Positions 55,531 through 64,000 are shown, counted from the stretch's first letter. The stretch is 64,000 nucleotides of DNA from Xanthobacteraceae bacterium (GCA_019745775.1 JAIESR010000045.1:22997-86996), one strand, 5' to 3'. The notes: generated from the letters alone by a model not told the origin. Numbers and translations are program-made.

Positions 55531-55689
55531 CCCGTCATCCTGAGGTGCCCGCCATAGGCGGGCCGCACTCGAACAATCCGATCTCGGGTAAACCCGAGAT
55601 CGGTGGATGCACGGCCACGGTCTTGTTGCCCATCAGGGGCCGTCGTCCTTCGAAGCCCGGCTTTCAGCCGGGCACCTCAGGATGACGGG
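55531..55689. repeat. intergenic element with 21-bp perfect terminal inverted repeats
   Basis: Ends CCCGTCATCCTGAGGTGCCC and its exact complement (21 bp each) enclose smaller stems, including GCCCGGCTTTCAGCCGGGC and GATCTCGGGTAAACCCGAGATC. It lies between convergent genes. This is a known style of dispersed repeat in Bradyrhizobium-like genomes. Confidence 0.85.
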
Positions 55690-55718
55690 GATAGGTTGTG
55701 CTGCCAGATCGCTCTGGC

Positions 55719-58280
55719 TCAAGCCGCGCTGACCTGCCGGCCCGCCGCTTCGGTCGGGAAGATGCAGGTCACCGTCGTGCCGCGTCCGACCGAGGAATCG
55801 ATCGTCACCGTGCCGCCGTGCAGCTCGACGAAGGAGCGCACCAGCGAGAGGCCGAGCCCCGTGCCGCGGTGGCGCGAGCCGAGCGAGTGGGTCTCGAACC
55901 AATCGAACACCTTGTCCTTGACGTCGGCGGGAATGCCCGGGCCCTGGTCGGTGACCATGAACACCACCGAATCCTGGAGCCGTTGCGCCGCCAGCGTGAC
56001 CACGCCGTTGGCCGGCGAGAAGCTGATCGCGTTGGCGAGCAGGTTGAACAGCGCCTGCCGTACGCGGCGCTCGTCGGCCACGAACGATCCGATATCGGGC
56101 GCGGTGCGGATCGCAAGTGAAATATCGCCCTGCTCGAGGCGGTCCTGCACACCTTCGGCGGCGGCGTCCATGGTGGCACGGATGTCGACATTGCCGAGAT
56201 TGAGCGACATCGCGCCGGCGTCGATGGTCGCGAGGTCGAGGATGTTGTTGATGATCGCGAGCAGCGCGTTGGTCGAGGTGGTGATGTAGCTCAAGTATTC
56301 GCGCTGCTTCTGGTTCAGTGGTCCGGTCGAGTCGTCGCCGAGGAAATGCGCGAAGCCGATGATGTTGGTGAGCGGCGAGCGCAGCTCGTAGGACACGTGA
56401 TGCACGAAATCGATCTTGATCTTGTCGGCGTCTTCGAGCGCCTCGTTGCGCTCGCGCAGCGCGCGCTCGACGTTGACGGAGTCGGTGACGTCCTGGAACG
56501 TCACCAGCGTGGCGCCGTCCGGCAGCGGCACGGTGGCGCACTTCACCACGCTGCCGTCGCGCCGCTCGATCTCGCCGGTCACCGGGTCGCGGCCGTCGAT
56601 CGCGGTGACGGTGACCCGCAGCGCCGGCCAGATCGGATTGTCGCCGGCGAGCGCGTGGCACCAGCCGATCACCGCCTCGATGTGCGGGCGCTCTTGTAGC
56701 GCCGCTGGGTCGAATTTCCACATCTGCGCGAATACCGGATTGAACAGCCGCAGCCGTCCGTCGCTGGCGAACACCGCGACGCCTTCGGCGAGGTTGTCGA
56801 GGGTCTCGCCCTGCACGCGTATCAGCGCCTCGAACCGCCGTTGCAGATCGAGCGGCTCGGTGATGTCGTCGTAGAGATAGATCACGCCGCCTTCCGGATT
56901 GGGCGTGGTGACGACGCGCAGCGAACGGCCGCCGGGCAGGTGCCATTCATGCTGCCTGGCTTCCGTCGTGCGATAGGCCTCGTGCAGCTCGTTCTTCCAT
57001 TTGCGGAAGTCGTGCTGTTCCGGCAGGCGTCGCGCGTCGCGCAGCCGGTCGAGGATCGCAGAGTCGCTCGGACCGGTGTCCAGGAAGCCGGTGTCAAGGT
57101 CCCAGAGCGAGCGGAACGCGGCGTTGTAGAAGGTGAGGCGGCCGTCGGCGCCGAAGATGGCAACGCCGGTGGCGAGGTTGTCGAGGGTGCGGCGGTGGGC
57201 GTCGACCATCCGCTTCACCTCGGCGCGCATGAGGTCGACCTCGGTGGCGTCGATGCCGATACCGGCGCTGCCGCGGCGGGTCGGCACCGCGAGCACGTCG
57301 AAGGCGAGGCGGCCGCCGGCGACGATCGCCGGCAGGCGGCCCGTGAACGGCTGCTCGGCTTCGTGGGCGCGGGAGAGGTCGGCGCGGGCGGCGCGGTCGA
57401 ACAGCTCGGTGCCGCGTGCGGTCGCTTCGCCCGCGTCCCGGGCGTCGACCGCGCGCACATAGGCGGCGTTGACATAAGTGAGCTTGCCGGCCTCGTCGCG
57501 CGCCCAGACCGGCGAAGGCATCGCCTCGACCAGGGTGCGCATGGCGTTGCTGTCGTCGACCTGCTGCTGGTAGCGGCCGGCGAGCTCGGCGAACTCGCGC
57601 TTGATGCCGCTGACGTCCTTGAGCCGCAGGATCGCGCGACCGCCCACCACCTGGCCCTCGGCCTCGATTGGGCGGCCGGCCTGCGTGGTCAGCGTCGTCG
57701 AGAACTTCTCGCCGCGCTCGCGCAGCGCCGACACCGCCGTTTCGATCGCCTGCGCCGCATCGGGCGCGAGCCAGAGCCCGAACGCGAGCACGCGGTGCGG
57801 CGCGTCGGCGTCGGTGACGAGCCCGACGTCGCCAATGATCTCGGGTTCGTCATCGCCGGCGGGCCAGGCCACCAGGATTTGCGGCTCCGAACGCAACAGC
57901 GCGTAGACGCGATCGATCTCGGCGCGGTGGGCCATGATCTCGTCGCGCGCCGCCGCCTCGCTGTTGGCAAGCCGTGCCCGCGTGCGCACCAAGAGGATCG
58001 CCGCCACCACGGCGAAGCAAAGGATCGACAGCGTGATCGCCATCTGCACGATCTCGTGGCGATCGAGCAGCGCGAAGGCATTGAGATAGGCCTCGACCAC
58101 CGACGGGCCCGTCGTTGCCGCCGGGTCGGCGGTCCCTGGCATGGAATCGTCGGCCGCGGCCGGCGTGACGGCGATCGTCAGCAGGGCGAAGGAGAGTAGG
58201 TTTGTGACGGCGATGCGGAATCCGCCGCGCCGCGGATGAGCCTTATGGCCCCCGCCGGAGGTCCGGATCGTGTCCGGCAT
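55719..58280 (-). CDS. divL: DivL-type PAS-domain (pseudo)histidine kinase
   Basis: An 853-residue membrane sensor of the cell-cycle network that in Caulobacter controls CckA and so CtrA. There are two N-terminal hydrophobic segments (NLLSFALLTIAVTPAAA and VQMAITLSILCFAVVAAILL). Several PAS-like modules follow (about 245-345, 360-475, 485-600). The dimerisation motif reads DFVHHVSYELRSPLTNIIGF, with Tyr631 where kinases have the phosphoryl His, as in DivL (Tyr550). The ATPase domain is intact: RQALFNLLANAISFSP, DQGPGIP, RGTGLGLSLVRSFVELHGG. Its neighbours tsaE-amgK, murU and addB match the usual order around divL. Confidence 0.9.
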   Translation of the reverse strand: MPDTIRTSGGGHKAHPRRGGFRIAVTNLLSFALLTIAVTPAAADDSMPGTADPAATTGPSVVEAYLNAFALLDRHEIVQMAITLSILCFAVVAAILLVRTRARLANSEAAARDEIMAHRAEIDRVYALLRSEPQILVAWPAGDDEPEIIGDVGLVTDADAPHRVLAFGLWLAPDAAQAIETAVSALRERGEKFSTTLTTQAGRPIEAEGQVVGGRAILRLKDVSGIKREFAELAGRYQQQVDDSNAMRTLVEAMPSPVWARDEAGKLTYVNAAYVRAVDARDAGEATARGTELFDRAARADLSRAHEAEQPFTGRLPAIVAGGRLAFDVLAVPTRRGSAGIGIDATEVDLMRAEVKRMVDAHRRTLDNLATGVAIFGADGRLTFYNAAFRSLWDLDTGFLDTGPSDSAILDRLRDARRLPEQHDFRKWKNELHEAYRTTEARQHEWHLPGGRSLRVVTTPNPEGGVIYLYDDITEPLDLQRRFEALIRVQGETLDNLAEGVAVFASDGRLRLFNPVFAQMWKFDPAALQERPHIEAVIGWCHALAGDNPIWPALRVTVTAIDGRDPVTGEIERRDGSVVKCATVPLPDGATLVTFQDVTDSVNVERALRERNEALEDADKIKIDFVHHVSYELRSPLTNIIGFAHFLGDDSTGPLNQKQREYLSYITTSTNALLAIINNILDLATIDAGAMSLNLGNVDIRATMDAAAEGVQDRLEQGDISLAIRTAPDIGSFVADERRVRQALFNLLANAISFSPANGVVTLAAQRLQDSVVFMVTDQGPGIPADVKDKVFDWFETHSLGSRHRGTGLGLSLVRSFVELHGGTVTIDSSVGRGTTVTCIFPTEAAGRQVSAA

Positions 58281-58576
58281 AACCCGATAGCCCCAGTTGC
58301 CGCATACCAGGGGCTCAAGTGTCCGCCGCTTGAACCCCAGCCTCAGACGGGCAGCGCCGACTTGTCGTTACCCCACGTTCTCACGGCCGCCCACGAATCA
58401 ATGGACTTTAGCCCCAAGGCGACTCCGGCCGTAAGAGTCCAGATCGTGAACGGTGGTTCTTGGATCGCAGCGGCGCGGCGATCGCCGTCATCTTTCTACC
58501 CCAGGGGAGGGTGGGACGCGGCGTCGCTGGCGATCCCATTCAATCGGGGCTGTTATTGCGCGTAAGATGGCGCGCA

Positions 58577-59542
58577 ATGATCGGATTACGTCTCCTTCTC
58601 ACCGCCGTCCTGTCGCTCGCCGCCGTGGCGGCACAGGCGCAGACCTTTCCGTCGAAGCCGATCCGGCTGGTGTCGCCGTTTCCGGCCGGCGGTCCGAACG
58701 ATGCGGTCGCCCGCATCGCCGCGCGCGCAATGCAGGCCCGGCTCGGTCAAACGGTCGTGGTCGAGAACATCGGCGGCGCCGGCGGCACGCTCGGCGCCCG
58801 CGCGGTCGTGAACGCACCGCCCGACGGCTACACGCTGTTGCTCGTCTCCGTCGCCAACAATTGGGGCACCCAGCCGGTGCTTTACAAACTCGGCTTCGAT
58901 CCGCTGAAGGCGCTGGCCCCGGTCGCGAGCTTCGTGACCGACAAGCAGATCATCGTCGCCCATCCCGGCGTACCGTTCCGCAATGCGCCGGAACTGGTCG
59001 CGCATGCCAAGGCCAATCCCGGCGCGCTGAACTATGGCGCGCCGATCGGCATCGGCCCGCATTTCCTGATGGAGCTGTTCAAGATCAAGAGCGGCGCGCG
59101 CATCCAGCACGTGCCCTATCGCGGTTCCGGTCCGATCATCACCGACGTGATCGCCGGGCAGATCCAGCTGATGATGGCAGGCAAGTCCGTGCTGCTGCCG
59201 CTGGTGCAGTCGGGCCGCCTGCGCGCGATCGCCGTCGCCGCGTCGAAGCGCTGGGGCGAGCTGCCCGACGTCGGCACGCTCGTGGAAGCCGGCTATCTCG
59301 ACGCCGCCTACGACACGATCTACGGGATCGCGGCGCCGATGGGCACGCCCGCGGCGGTGATCGAGACACTCAACGCCGCGATCAACGACGGCTTGCGCAC
59401 CGACGAAGTGCGCGCGAGCCTCGACAAGCTCGGTATCGATCCGACGATCAGCACGGTCGCGGAATTCAACGCGCTGGTCGCGGCGGAGGCGCCGCGCTGG
59501 GCGGAGGTGGTCAGGGTCACCGGGATCAAAGCGGGAGAATAG
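58577..59542 (+). CDS. Bug-family solute-binding protein, tandem copy 1
   Basis: A 321-residue periplasmic TctC-type receptor. The signal peptide is MIGLRLLLTAVLSLAAVAAQ up to AQA. Domains show FPSKPIRLVSPFPAGGPNDA, QTVVVENIGGAGGTLGARAV, APPDGYTLLL, GAPIGIGPHFLMELFK and IQHVPYRGSGPIITDVIAGQ. The ATG at 58577 matches the next gene; the frame opens at 58460. It is followed after 15 bp by a same-length paralogue, so a tandem duplication. Confidence 0.9.
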   Translation: MIGLRLLLTAVLSLAAVAAQAQTFPSKPIRLVSPFPAGGPNDAVARIAARAMQARLGQTVVVENIGGAGGTLGARAVVNAPPDGYTLLLVSVANNWGTQPVLYKLGFDPLKALAPVASFVTDKQIIVAHPGVPFRNAPELVAHAKANPGALNYGAPIGIGPHFLMELFKIKSGARIQHVPYRGSGPIITDVIAGQIQLMMAGKSVLLPLVQSGRLRAIAVAASKRWGELPDVGTLVEAGYLDAAYDTIYGIAAPMGTPAAVIETLNAAINDGLRTDEVRASLDKLGIDPTISTVAEFNALVAAEAPRWAEVVRVTGIKAGE

Positions 59543-59557
59543 CAAGAAGGGCAGGCG

Positions 59558-60523
59558 ATGATGATGAGCGCACGCGTTGTGTTGTCGGCGGTGTTGATGC
59601 TCGGTGCGGCGGGTCACGCTGTTGCTCAGCCTTATCCATCAAAGCCCATCAAGCTTGTGGTCGGCTTCCCGGCCGGCGGCGCGACCGACACCACCGCGCG
59701 GCTGATCGCGTCGCGCATGCAGGCCGCGCTCGGGCAGACCATTGTGGTCGAGAACATCGGCGGTGCCGGCGGCTCGATCGCGGCCAAGCAGGTCGCGGTG
59801 GCGGCACCCGACGGCTACACGCTGATGATGACGACGACCAGCGCGTTCGGCACAATGCCGCGGCTCTACAAGCTCGACTACGATCCGGTGAAGGCGCTGG
59901 TGCCGGTCGCGACGCTTGTCGTCGACAAGGGCGTGCTGGTGGCCGGGCCGGCGTGGCCGGTGAAGTCGGTGCAGGAGGCGGTCGCGCAGGCGAAGGCGGC
60001 GCCCGGAAAATTCAACTACGGCTCCGCCATCGGCATCGGGCCGCACTTCGTGTTCGAGCTGTTCAAGCGCAAGGCCGGCGTCGACATCACCCATGTGCCG
60101 TATCGCGGCGGCGGCCCGATGATCACCGACCTGATCGGCGGTCAGATCCACGCCACCGTCAACGGCAAGTCGGTGCTGCGCCAGCACATCGCGACCGGCA
60201 AGGTGCGCGCGCTCGGCGTCAGCGCCGCGCGGCGCTGGGACGACATGAAGGACGTGCCGACGCTGATGGAAGCCGGTTTCCTCGACGCGCCCTACGATAC
60301 GCTGTTCGGCATCGTCGCGCCTGCGGGTGTGCCGGCGCCGGTCGTCGAGCGGCTCAACGCCGTGATCAACGAGGGGCTCCGCTCGGCCGAGATGCGCGCG
60401 AGCCTGGACAAGCTCGGCATCGAGCCCTACGTCTCGACGCCGGCGGAGTTCGCGAAGCTCGTCGCCGAAGAGGCGCCGCGCTGGAGCGAGGCGGTGGCGC
60501 TGACCGGCATCAAGGTGCAGTGA
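59558..60523 (+). CDS. Bug-family solute-binding protein, tandem copy 2
   Basis: Also 321 residues, with signal peptide VVLSAVLMLGAAGHAVAQ. It aligns along its whole length with the gene before it: YPSKPIKLVVGFPAGGATDT, QTIVVENIGGAGGSIAAKQV, APDGYTLMM, GSAIGIGPHFVFELFK and ITHVPYRGGGPMITDLIGGQ. The binding-loop residues differ between the copies (PNDA against ATDT), so ligand preference may have diverged. No membrane component is nearby. Confidence 0.9.
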   Translation: MMMSARVVLSAVLMLGAAGHAVAQPYPSKPIKLVVGFPAGGATDTTARLIASRMQAALGQTIVVENIGGAGGSIAAKQVAVAAPDGYTLMMTTTSAFGTMPRLYKLDYDPVKALVPVATLVVDKGVLVAGPAWPVKSVQEAVAQAKAAPGKFNYGSAIGIGPHFVFELFKRKAGVDITHVPYRGGGPMITDLIGGQIHATVNGKSVLRQHIATGKVRALGVSAARRWDDMKDVPTLMEAGFLDAPYDTLFGIVAPAGVPAPVVERLNAVINEGLRSAEMRASLDKLGIEPYVSTPAEFAKLVAEEAPRWSEAVALTGIKVQ

Positions 60524-60543
60524 CGGGGCTGAATTCCACCGTC

Positions 60544-60626
60544 ATGCCCGCGCTTGTCGCGGGCATCCACGTCTTCCTTCGTGGCGCTGCCCAAAAAACG
60601 TGGATGGCCGGGACAAGCCCGGCCAT
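60544..60626. repeat. intergenic triple-hairpin repeat
   Basis: Three stems: ATGCCCGCG/CGCGGGCAT, ATCCACG/CGTGGAT, and ATGGCCGGG/CCCGGCCAT. The last stem is nearly the hairpin found at 43404-43426. It lies between convergent genes. Confidence 0.8.
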
Positions 60627-60652
60627 GGCGCACCGATCCACATCAAGGGTAA

Positions 60653-61513
60653 CTACTTCCGCCCCACCGCTTCCATCGTCTTGGTGAGGTGGTTGAAGCT
60701 CTGCACCGGCGCCATCATCAGGAAGCGGTAGCCCTCCGCGATGATGCGCTCGCAGTTGCCGGCTTCCACGTGCGGATGGCCGACCACCACGTTGTGCTTC
60801 TTGCAGGTGTCGACCACGCGCTTCATCCATTCCAGCACGACTTTGTGCTCGTACTGGCGCGGATAGCCGAGCTCCTGCGAGAGATCGCCTTCGCCGATCA
60901 GGATCGCGCCGATGCCGGGCACGTTCTTGAGCATGTCGTCGAGATTGTCGACGCCGCGCGTGTCCTCGATCTGCAGGATGCAGAAGATTTCGCCGTCCTT
61001 GTTGAGCGGCCAGACGTCGGCCTTCTTGTAGTAGTCCTGCTGGGAGAGGCCCCAGTAGCGGGCCGCGGCGGTCGGACCGTCGCCGCGGATGCCGGCGGGC
61101 GCGTAGAGCGGCGCGTTCTTCAGGCGCGGATAGCGGCAGGCGCCGACCGCGTTGGCGGCCTCTTCCACCGTCGATATGTGCGGGAACACGATGCCGTAGC
61201 AGCCGATGTCGAGCGCCTGCTTGGCCTGCCACTGCGCCATCTCGACGCCGTTGACCGGAATGCGGACCATCGGCGTCACCGGCGGCACCAAACCGGCCTT
61301 GGCGATCTGGGCGCGGTTGAGCATGTATTGCAGGCAGTCCCGCAGCCGGCCGGAGTTCCACGGATTGTGCTCCATCTCGAACACGCAGCCGTCGTATCGC
61401 GACGCGCTCAGGCCGATGGCCGAATCGACGTGGGCAGGCGCGAAGCACGTCAGCGCATGCTGCCCCGCTTCGAGCGCCCGGATGACATTGTTCAGACGCG
61501 GCAGATCGGCCAT
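60653..61513 (-). CDS. HpcH/HpaI-family aldolase
   Basis: A 286-residue metal-dependent class II aldolase/citrate lyase-like TIM barrel that cleaves or forms 4-hydroxy-2-oxo acids. Visible motifs: DGCVFEMEHNPWNSGRLRD, MVRIPVNGVEMAQWQAKQAL, CYGIVFPHISTVEEAANAV, RYWGLSQQDYYKKADVWPL, FCILQIEDTRGVDNLDDML and AILIGEGDLSQELG. The ATG at 61513 is favoured over the open frame to 61606. It is divergent from a LigJ-like hydratase, whose product is a substrate type for such aldolases. Confidence 0.85.
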   Translation of the reverse strand: MADLPRLNNVIRALEAGQHALTCFAPAHVDSAIGLSASRYDGCVFEMEHNPWNSGRLRDCLQYMLNRAQIAKAGLVPPVTPMVRIPVNGVEMAQWQAKQALDIGCYGIVFPHISTVEEAANAVGACRYPRLKNAPLYAPAGIRGDGPTAAARYWGLSQQDYYKKADVWPLNKDGEIFCILQIEDTRGVDNLDDMLKNVPGIGAILIGEGDLSQELGYPRQYEHKVVLEWMKRVVDTCKKHNVVVGHPHVEAGNCERIIAEGYRFLMMAPVQSFNHLTKTMEAVGRK

Positions 61514-61626
61514 AATTATCCCCTTCACGCGTGGTCGTTGCGCTTCTATAGACGACCCGATATCCGCCGTCACCACCGCCTGCTGCGCGGCGGAGACCCC
61601 GCCCATCGAGAACTGAGCGAAGCGTC

Positions 61627-62664
61627 ATGATCATCGATTGCCACGGCCACTACACGACCGAGCCCAAGGACCTGCACCGTTTCCGCAAGGACCAGACCGA
61701 GGCGGTCAAGAACAAGACGCCGCTGCCGCCGCGCGCCGGGCTCAAGATGTCGGACGACGAGATCCGGGCCTCGATCGAGGGCGCGCAGCTCAAGCTCCAG
61801 CGCGAGCGCGGCACCGACCTGACGATCTTCTCGCCACGCGCCTCCGGGATGGGCCACCACATCGGCGACTTCGCGGTGTCCAAGGAATGGACCGAGGTCT
61901 GCAACGACCTGATTCATCGCGTGTGCAACCTGTTCCCGAAGAACTTCATCGGCGTCTGCCAGCTGCCGCAGACGCAAGGCGAAGCGCCGACCTCGTCGAT
62001 CAAGGAGCTCGAGCGCTGCGTGAAGGAGCTCGGCATGGTCGGCTGCAACCTCAATCCCGATCCGTCCGGCGGCTACTTCAACGCCCCGCCGCTCACCGAC
62101 AAGTGGTGGTATCCGTTCTACGAGAAGATGATCGAGCTCGACGTGCCGGCGATGATCCATGTCTCCGGCTGCTGCAATCCGGCGCAGCACACGACCGGCT
62201 CGTACTACCTCAACGCCGACACCATGGCGGTGATGCAGCTCATCCTGTCCGACGTGTTCAAGGATTTCCCGAAGCTGAAACTCATCATCCCGCACGGCGG
62301 CGGCGCGGTGCCCTATCACTGGGGCCGCTTCCGCGGCATCGCGCTCGACAACAAGCGCCCCGAGCTCGCCGAGATCATGGGCAACAACATCTTCTTCGAC
62401 ACCTGCGTCTATCACCAGCCCGGCATCGACCTGCTCACCAAGGTGGTGCCGGTCGACAACATCCTGTTCGCCTCGGAGATGGTCGGCGCGGTGAAGGGCA
62501 TCGATCCGAAGACCGGCTTCAACTTCGACGACACCAAGCGTTACGTCGACGGCTCGCCGAACTTGAGCGCGGCCGACAAGCAGAAGATCTTCGAGGGCAA
62601 CGCCCACAAGGTCTATCCGCGGCTCAAGGCGCAGATCGAGAAGCAGGCGCGCGGCAACGCGTAG
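61627..62664 (+). CDS. amidohydrolase-family 4-oxalomesaconate hydratase-like (LigJ type)
   Basis: A 345-residue zinc amidohydrolase barrel similar by eye to LigJ, which hydrates 4-oxalomesaconate in protocatechuate 4,5-cleavage and gallate degradation. Motifs: metal site MIIDCHGHYTTEP, ISPR-like TIFSPRASGMG, NPDPSGGYFNAPPLTDKWWY, PAMIHVSGCCNPAQH, IIPHGGGAVPYHWGRFRGIA, FFDTCVYHQPGIDLL, FASEMVG and KQKIFEGNAHKVYP. The related gamma-resorcylate decarboxylase family is less likely given NPDP and HGGGAxPY. Confidence 0.8.
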   Translation: MIIDCHGHYTTEPKDLHRFRKDQTEAVKNKTPLPPRAGLKMSDDEIRASIEGAQLKLQRERGTDLTIFSPRASGMGHHIGDFAVSKEWTEVCNDLIHRVCNLFPKNFIGVCQLPQTQGEAPTSSIKELERCVKELGMVGCNLNPDPSGGYFNAPPLTDKWWYPFYEKMIELDVPAMIHVSGCCNPAQHTTGSYYLNADTMAVMQLILSDVFKDFPKLKLIIPHGGGAVPYHWGRFRGIALDNKRPELAEIMGNNIFFDTCVYHQPGIDLLTKVVPVDNILFASEMVGAVKGIDPKTGFNFDDTKRYVDGSPNLSAADKQKIFEGNAHKVYPRLKAQIEKQARGNA

Positions 62665-62710
62665 CAGACGCAACCCTTGACTGCGCTCGCCGCGTCCGAA
62701 ACATAGCTGC

Positions 62711-63742
62711 ATGTTCATCGGGCCGCGAAGCATTCTGTCGGTCGGCGCCGTGCTGGCGGCCGTCGCTGCGGCTGTTCCGCGGCCGGCCGCTGCCGAGGAC
62801 GTTGCCGCCTTCTACAAGGGCAAGACCGTCACGATCCTTGCCGCGCACGAGAACGGCACCGGTTTCGACATCTATGCCCGCGCGCTGCAGCGGCACCTGC
62901 ATCGCCATATCCCCGGCAATCCGGCGGTGGTGGTGCAGAACATGCCGGGCGCGGGCGGCGTCGTCGGCGCCAACTGGCTCTACAACATCGCGCCGAAGGA
63001 CGGCACGACCTTCGGCACCTTCGTGTTCACGGCCCCGTTCGAGCCACTGATGGGCAACAAGGCCGCCCGCTTCGATCCGGCGAAGTTCGGATGGATCGGA
63101 AACATGGAGGAGGGCGTCGCGGTGTGCGGCGTGTCGAAAGCCGCCGGCATCGACAAGTTCGAGGACATGCGCAGCAAGGAGGTCATCATCGGCGCTTCCG
63201 GCCAGGGCAGCGCGCTGGTGAAGTCGGCGCTTGCGGTGCGCAACCTGTTCGATGCCAGGATAAAGCTCGTCAGCGGCTATAAGGGCACAGCCAGCATCAA
63301 GATCGCGATGGCCCGCGGCGAAGTGCATGGCGTCTGCAGCCTTCTGATGTCGACGGTGCGGTCGCACTGGCGCGACGATTACGAGTCCGGCAATTTCCGC
63401 CCGATCCTTCAGCTCAGCGGCCGCGCGCGGCTCGCCGGCGTCGCGCATGTCGACGATTTCGTGAAGTCCGACGACGACCGGCAGGTGCACGGACTGATCT
63501 TCGGCATTCAGTCGCTGGGCAAGCTCTACGCCGCGCCGCCCGGCATTCCTGCCGACCGACTGGACGCGCTGCGCAAGGCGCTCGCCGCCACCATGAAGGA
63601 CGCGGAGTTCCTCGCCGACGCCGCCAAGATGCAGATCGATATCTCGCCGATGACGGGCGACGAGGTCGAAGCGGTCATCGCCAAGGTATCGGCGGCTTCG
63701 CCGGAGGCGGTCGAGCGCGCCAAGCAGGCGCTGACGCCCTGA
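62711..63742 (+). CDS. Bug-family solute-binding protein
   Basis: A 343-residue periplasmic receptor with signal peptide ILSVGAVLAAVAAAVPRPAA. The mature part reads FYKGKTVTILAAHENGTGFD, AVVVQNMPGAGGVVGANWLY, IAPKDGTTFGTFVF and ASGQGSALVKSALAVRNLF. It belongs to the same subgroup as the protein at 20437-21480 (shared YN(I/V)APKDG, ARFDP, GE(V)xGVC). It lies 46 bp after the LigJ-like gene on the same strand, so it may import the aromatic precursor. Confidence 0.88.
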   Translation: MFIGPRSILSVGAVLAAVAAAVPRPAAAEDVAAFYKGKTVTILAAHENGTGFDIYARALQRHLHRHIPGNPAVVVQNMPGAGGVVGANWLYNIAPKDGTTFGTFVFTAPFEPLMGNKAARFDPAKFGWIGNMEEGVAVCGVSKAAGIDKFEDMRSKEVIIGASGQGSALVKSALAVRNLFDARIKLVSGYKGTASIKIAMARGEVHGVCSLLMSTVRSHWRDDYESGNFRPILQLSGRARLAGVAHVDDFVKSDDDRQVHGLIFGIQSLGKLYAAPPGIPADRLDALRKALAATMKDAEFLADAAKMQIDISPMTGDEVEAVIAKVSAASPEAVERAKQALTP

Positions 63743-63812
63743 TCCAACGAACTGCGCTCGATCCGCCCGTCCTGCGGCGCGGGCATTCGCCTTACGATTG
63801 GCGACAGTCAAT

Positions 63813-63910
63813 TTGTAGGGTGGGCAAAGCGAAGCGTACCCACCATCGTGGCTTTGCATCGGGTCAAAACGGTGGGCACGGCGCGTTCCGCGCCTTTGCC
63901 CACCCTACAA
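63813..63910. repeat. intergenic inverted repeat with GTAGGGTGGGCAAAG ends
   Basis: TTGTAGGGTGGGCAAAG (63813-63829) and CTTTGCCCACCCTACAA (63894-63910) are exact complements over 17 bp. Inside are ACCCACC and GGTGGG stems and GGCGCGTTCCGCGCC. This element type is widespread between genes in many proteobacteria. It separates two convergent genes. Confidence 0.85.
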
Positions 63911-63921
63911 TTTCCGACACG

Positions 63922-64000
63922 TCACTGCGGCTCGATGCCCGCCGCCTTCACCACTTTGCCCCACTTCGCGTAATCGTCGGCCAGGAACTTCGCGTAGTCC
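63922..64000 (-). CDS. Bug-family solute-binding protein, C-terminal fragment at window edge
   Basis: The minus-strand frame entering from the window end reads DYAKFLADDYAKWGKVVKAA then GIEPQ and a TGA. This is the typical C-terminus of TctC-like periplasmic receptors (KWGKVVKAAGIKPQ). Only 25 residues are inside the window. Confidence 0.75.
   Translation of the reverse strand, partial: DYAKFLADDYAKWGKVVKAAGIEPQ

Overview
The window is high-GC, densely packed DNA from an alphaproteobacterium of the order Hyphomicrobiales (Rhizobiales), most like the Bradyrhizobium, Rhodopseudomonas and Pseudolabrys group. This placement is inferred from gene order (lptC-lptA-lptB-rpoN-hpf-ptsN; aroA-cmk-rpsA-sppA-ihfB; trpF-trpB-trpA-accD-folC-trxA-addA-addB-murU-tsaE-divL), from group-typical proteins (DUF1150, TIGR02300/FYDLN, a DivL-type kinase, a CP4-like class II EPSP synthase) and from the many periplasmic Bug-type solute-binding proteins. 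It is chromosomal. No plasmid, phage or IS gene is visible.

Layout. 1-2.9 kb: two family 4 glycosyltransferases, the first cut by the window edge and apparently frameshifted, and a divergent alpha/beta hydrolase. 3-6.7 kb: an overlapping SDR/queG/GST cluster and uppP, bracketed by two inverted copies of a dispersed repeat. 6.8-11.5 kb: an FMN alpha-hydroxy-acid dehydrogenase, a complex-I-type NAD(P)H-binding protein, tRNA-Leu(CAG), a small lipoprotein, an MFS transporter and an RNase D. 11.6-17.3 kb: the LPS-export/sigma-54 block. 17.4-21.5 kb: DUF1150 and Hsp20, a ketopantoate-reductase-like protein overlapping a mandelate-racemase-like enzyme, and a Bug protein. 21.8-24.7 kb: TerC, an atypical pyruvate-kinase-like protein and a small secreted cysteine protein. 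24.8-28.8 kb: a 1136-residue RTX metalloprotease divergent from a HlyC-like protein. 29.2-43.8 kb: tRNA-Ala(GGC) and the aroA...trxA housekeeping block. 43.9-58.3 kb: addA, addB, murU, a tsaE-amgK fusion and divL, with two catabolic genes inserted before divL. 58.6-64 kb: tandem Bug proteins, and a HpcH/HpaI aldolase divergent from a LigJ-like hydratase, ending in a cut Bug gene.

Core functions include envelope building (lptABC, uppP, UDP-MurNAc recycling by the AmgK domain and MurU), tryptophan and shikimate synthesis, translation (rpsA, hpf, tsaE, queG), recombination (addAB) and cell-cycle signalling (divL). Around this core lie accessory catabolic modules for hydroxy-acids and ring-cleavage products, with six Bug proteins but no tctAB membrane genes. 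The most unusual locus is the RTX metalloprotease with its divergent HlyC-fold neighbour, in which both known catalytic residues of HlyC appear to be substituted. Intergenic spaces carry at least five families of inverted-repeat elements.
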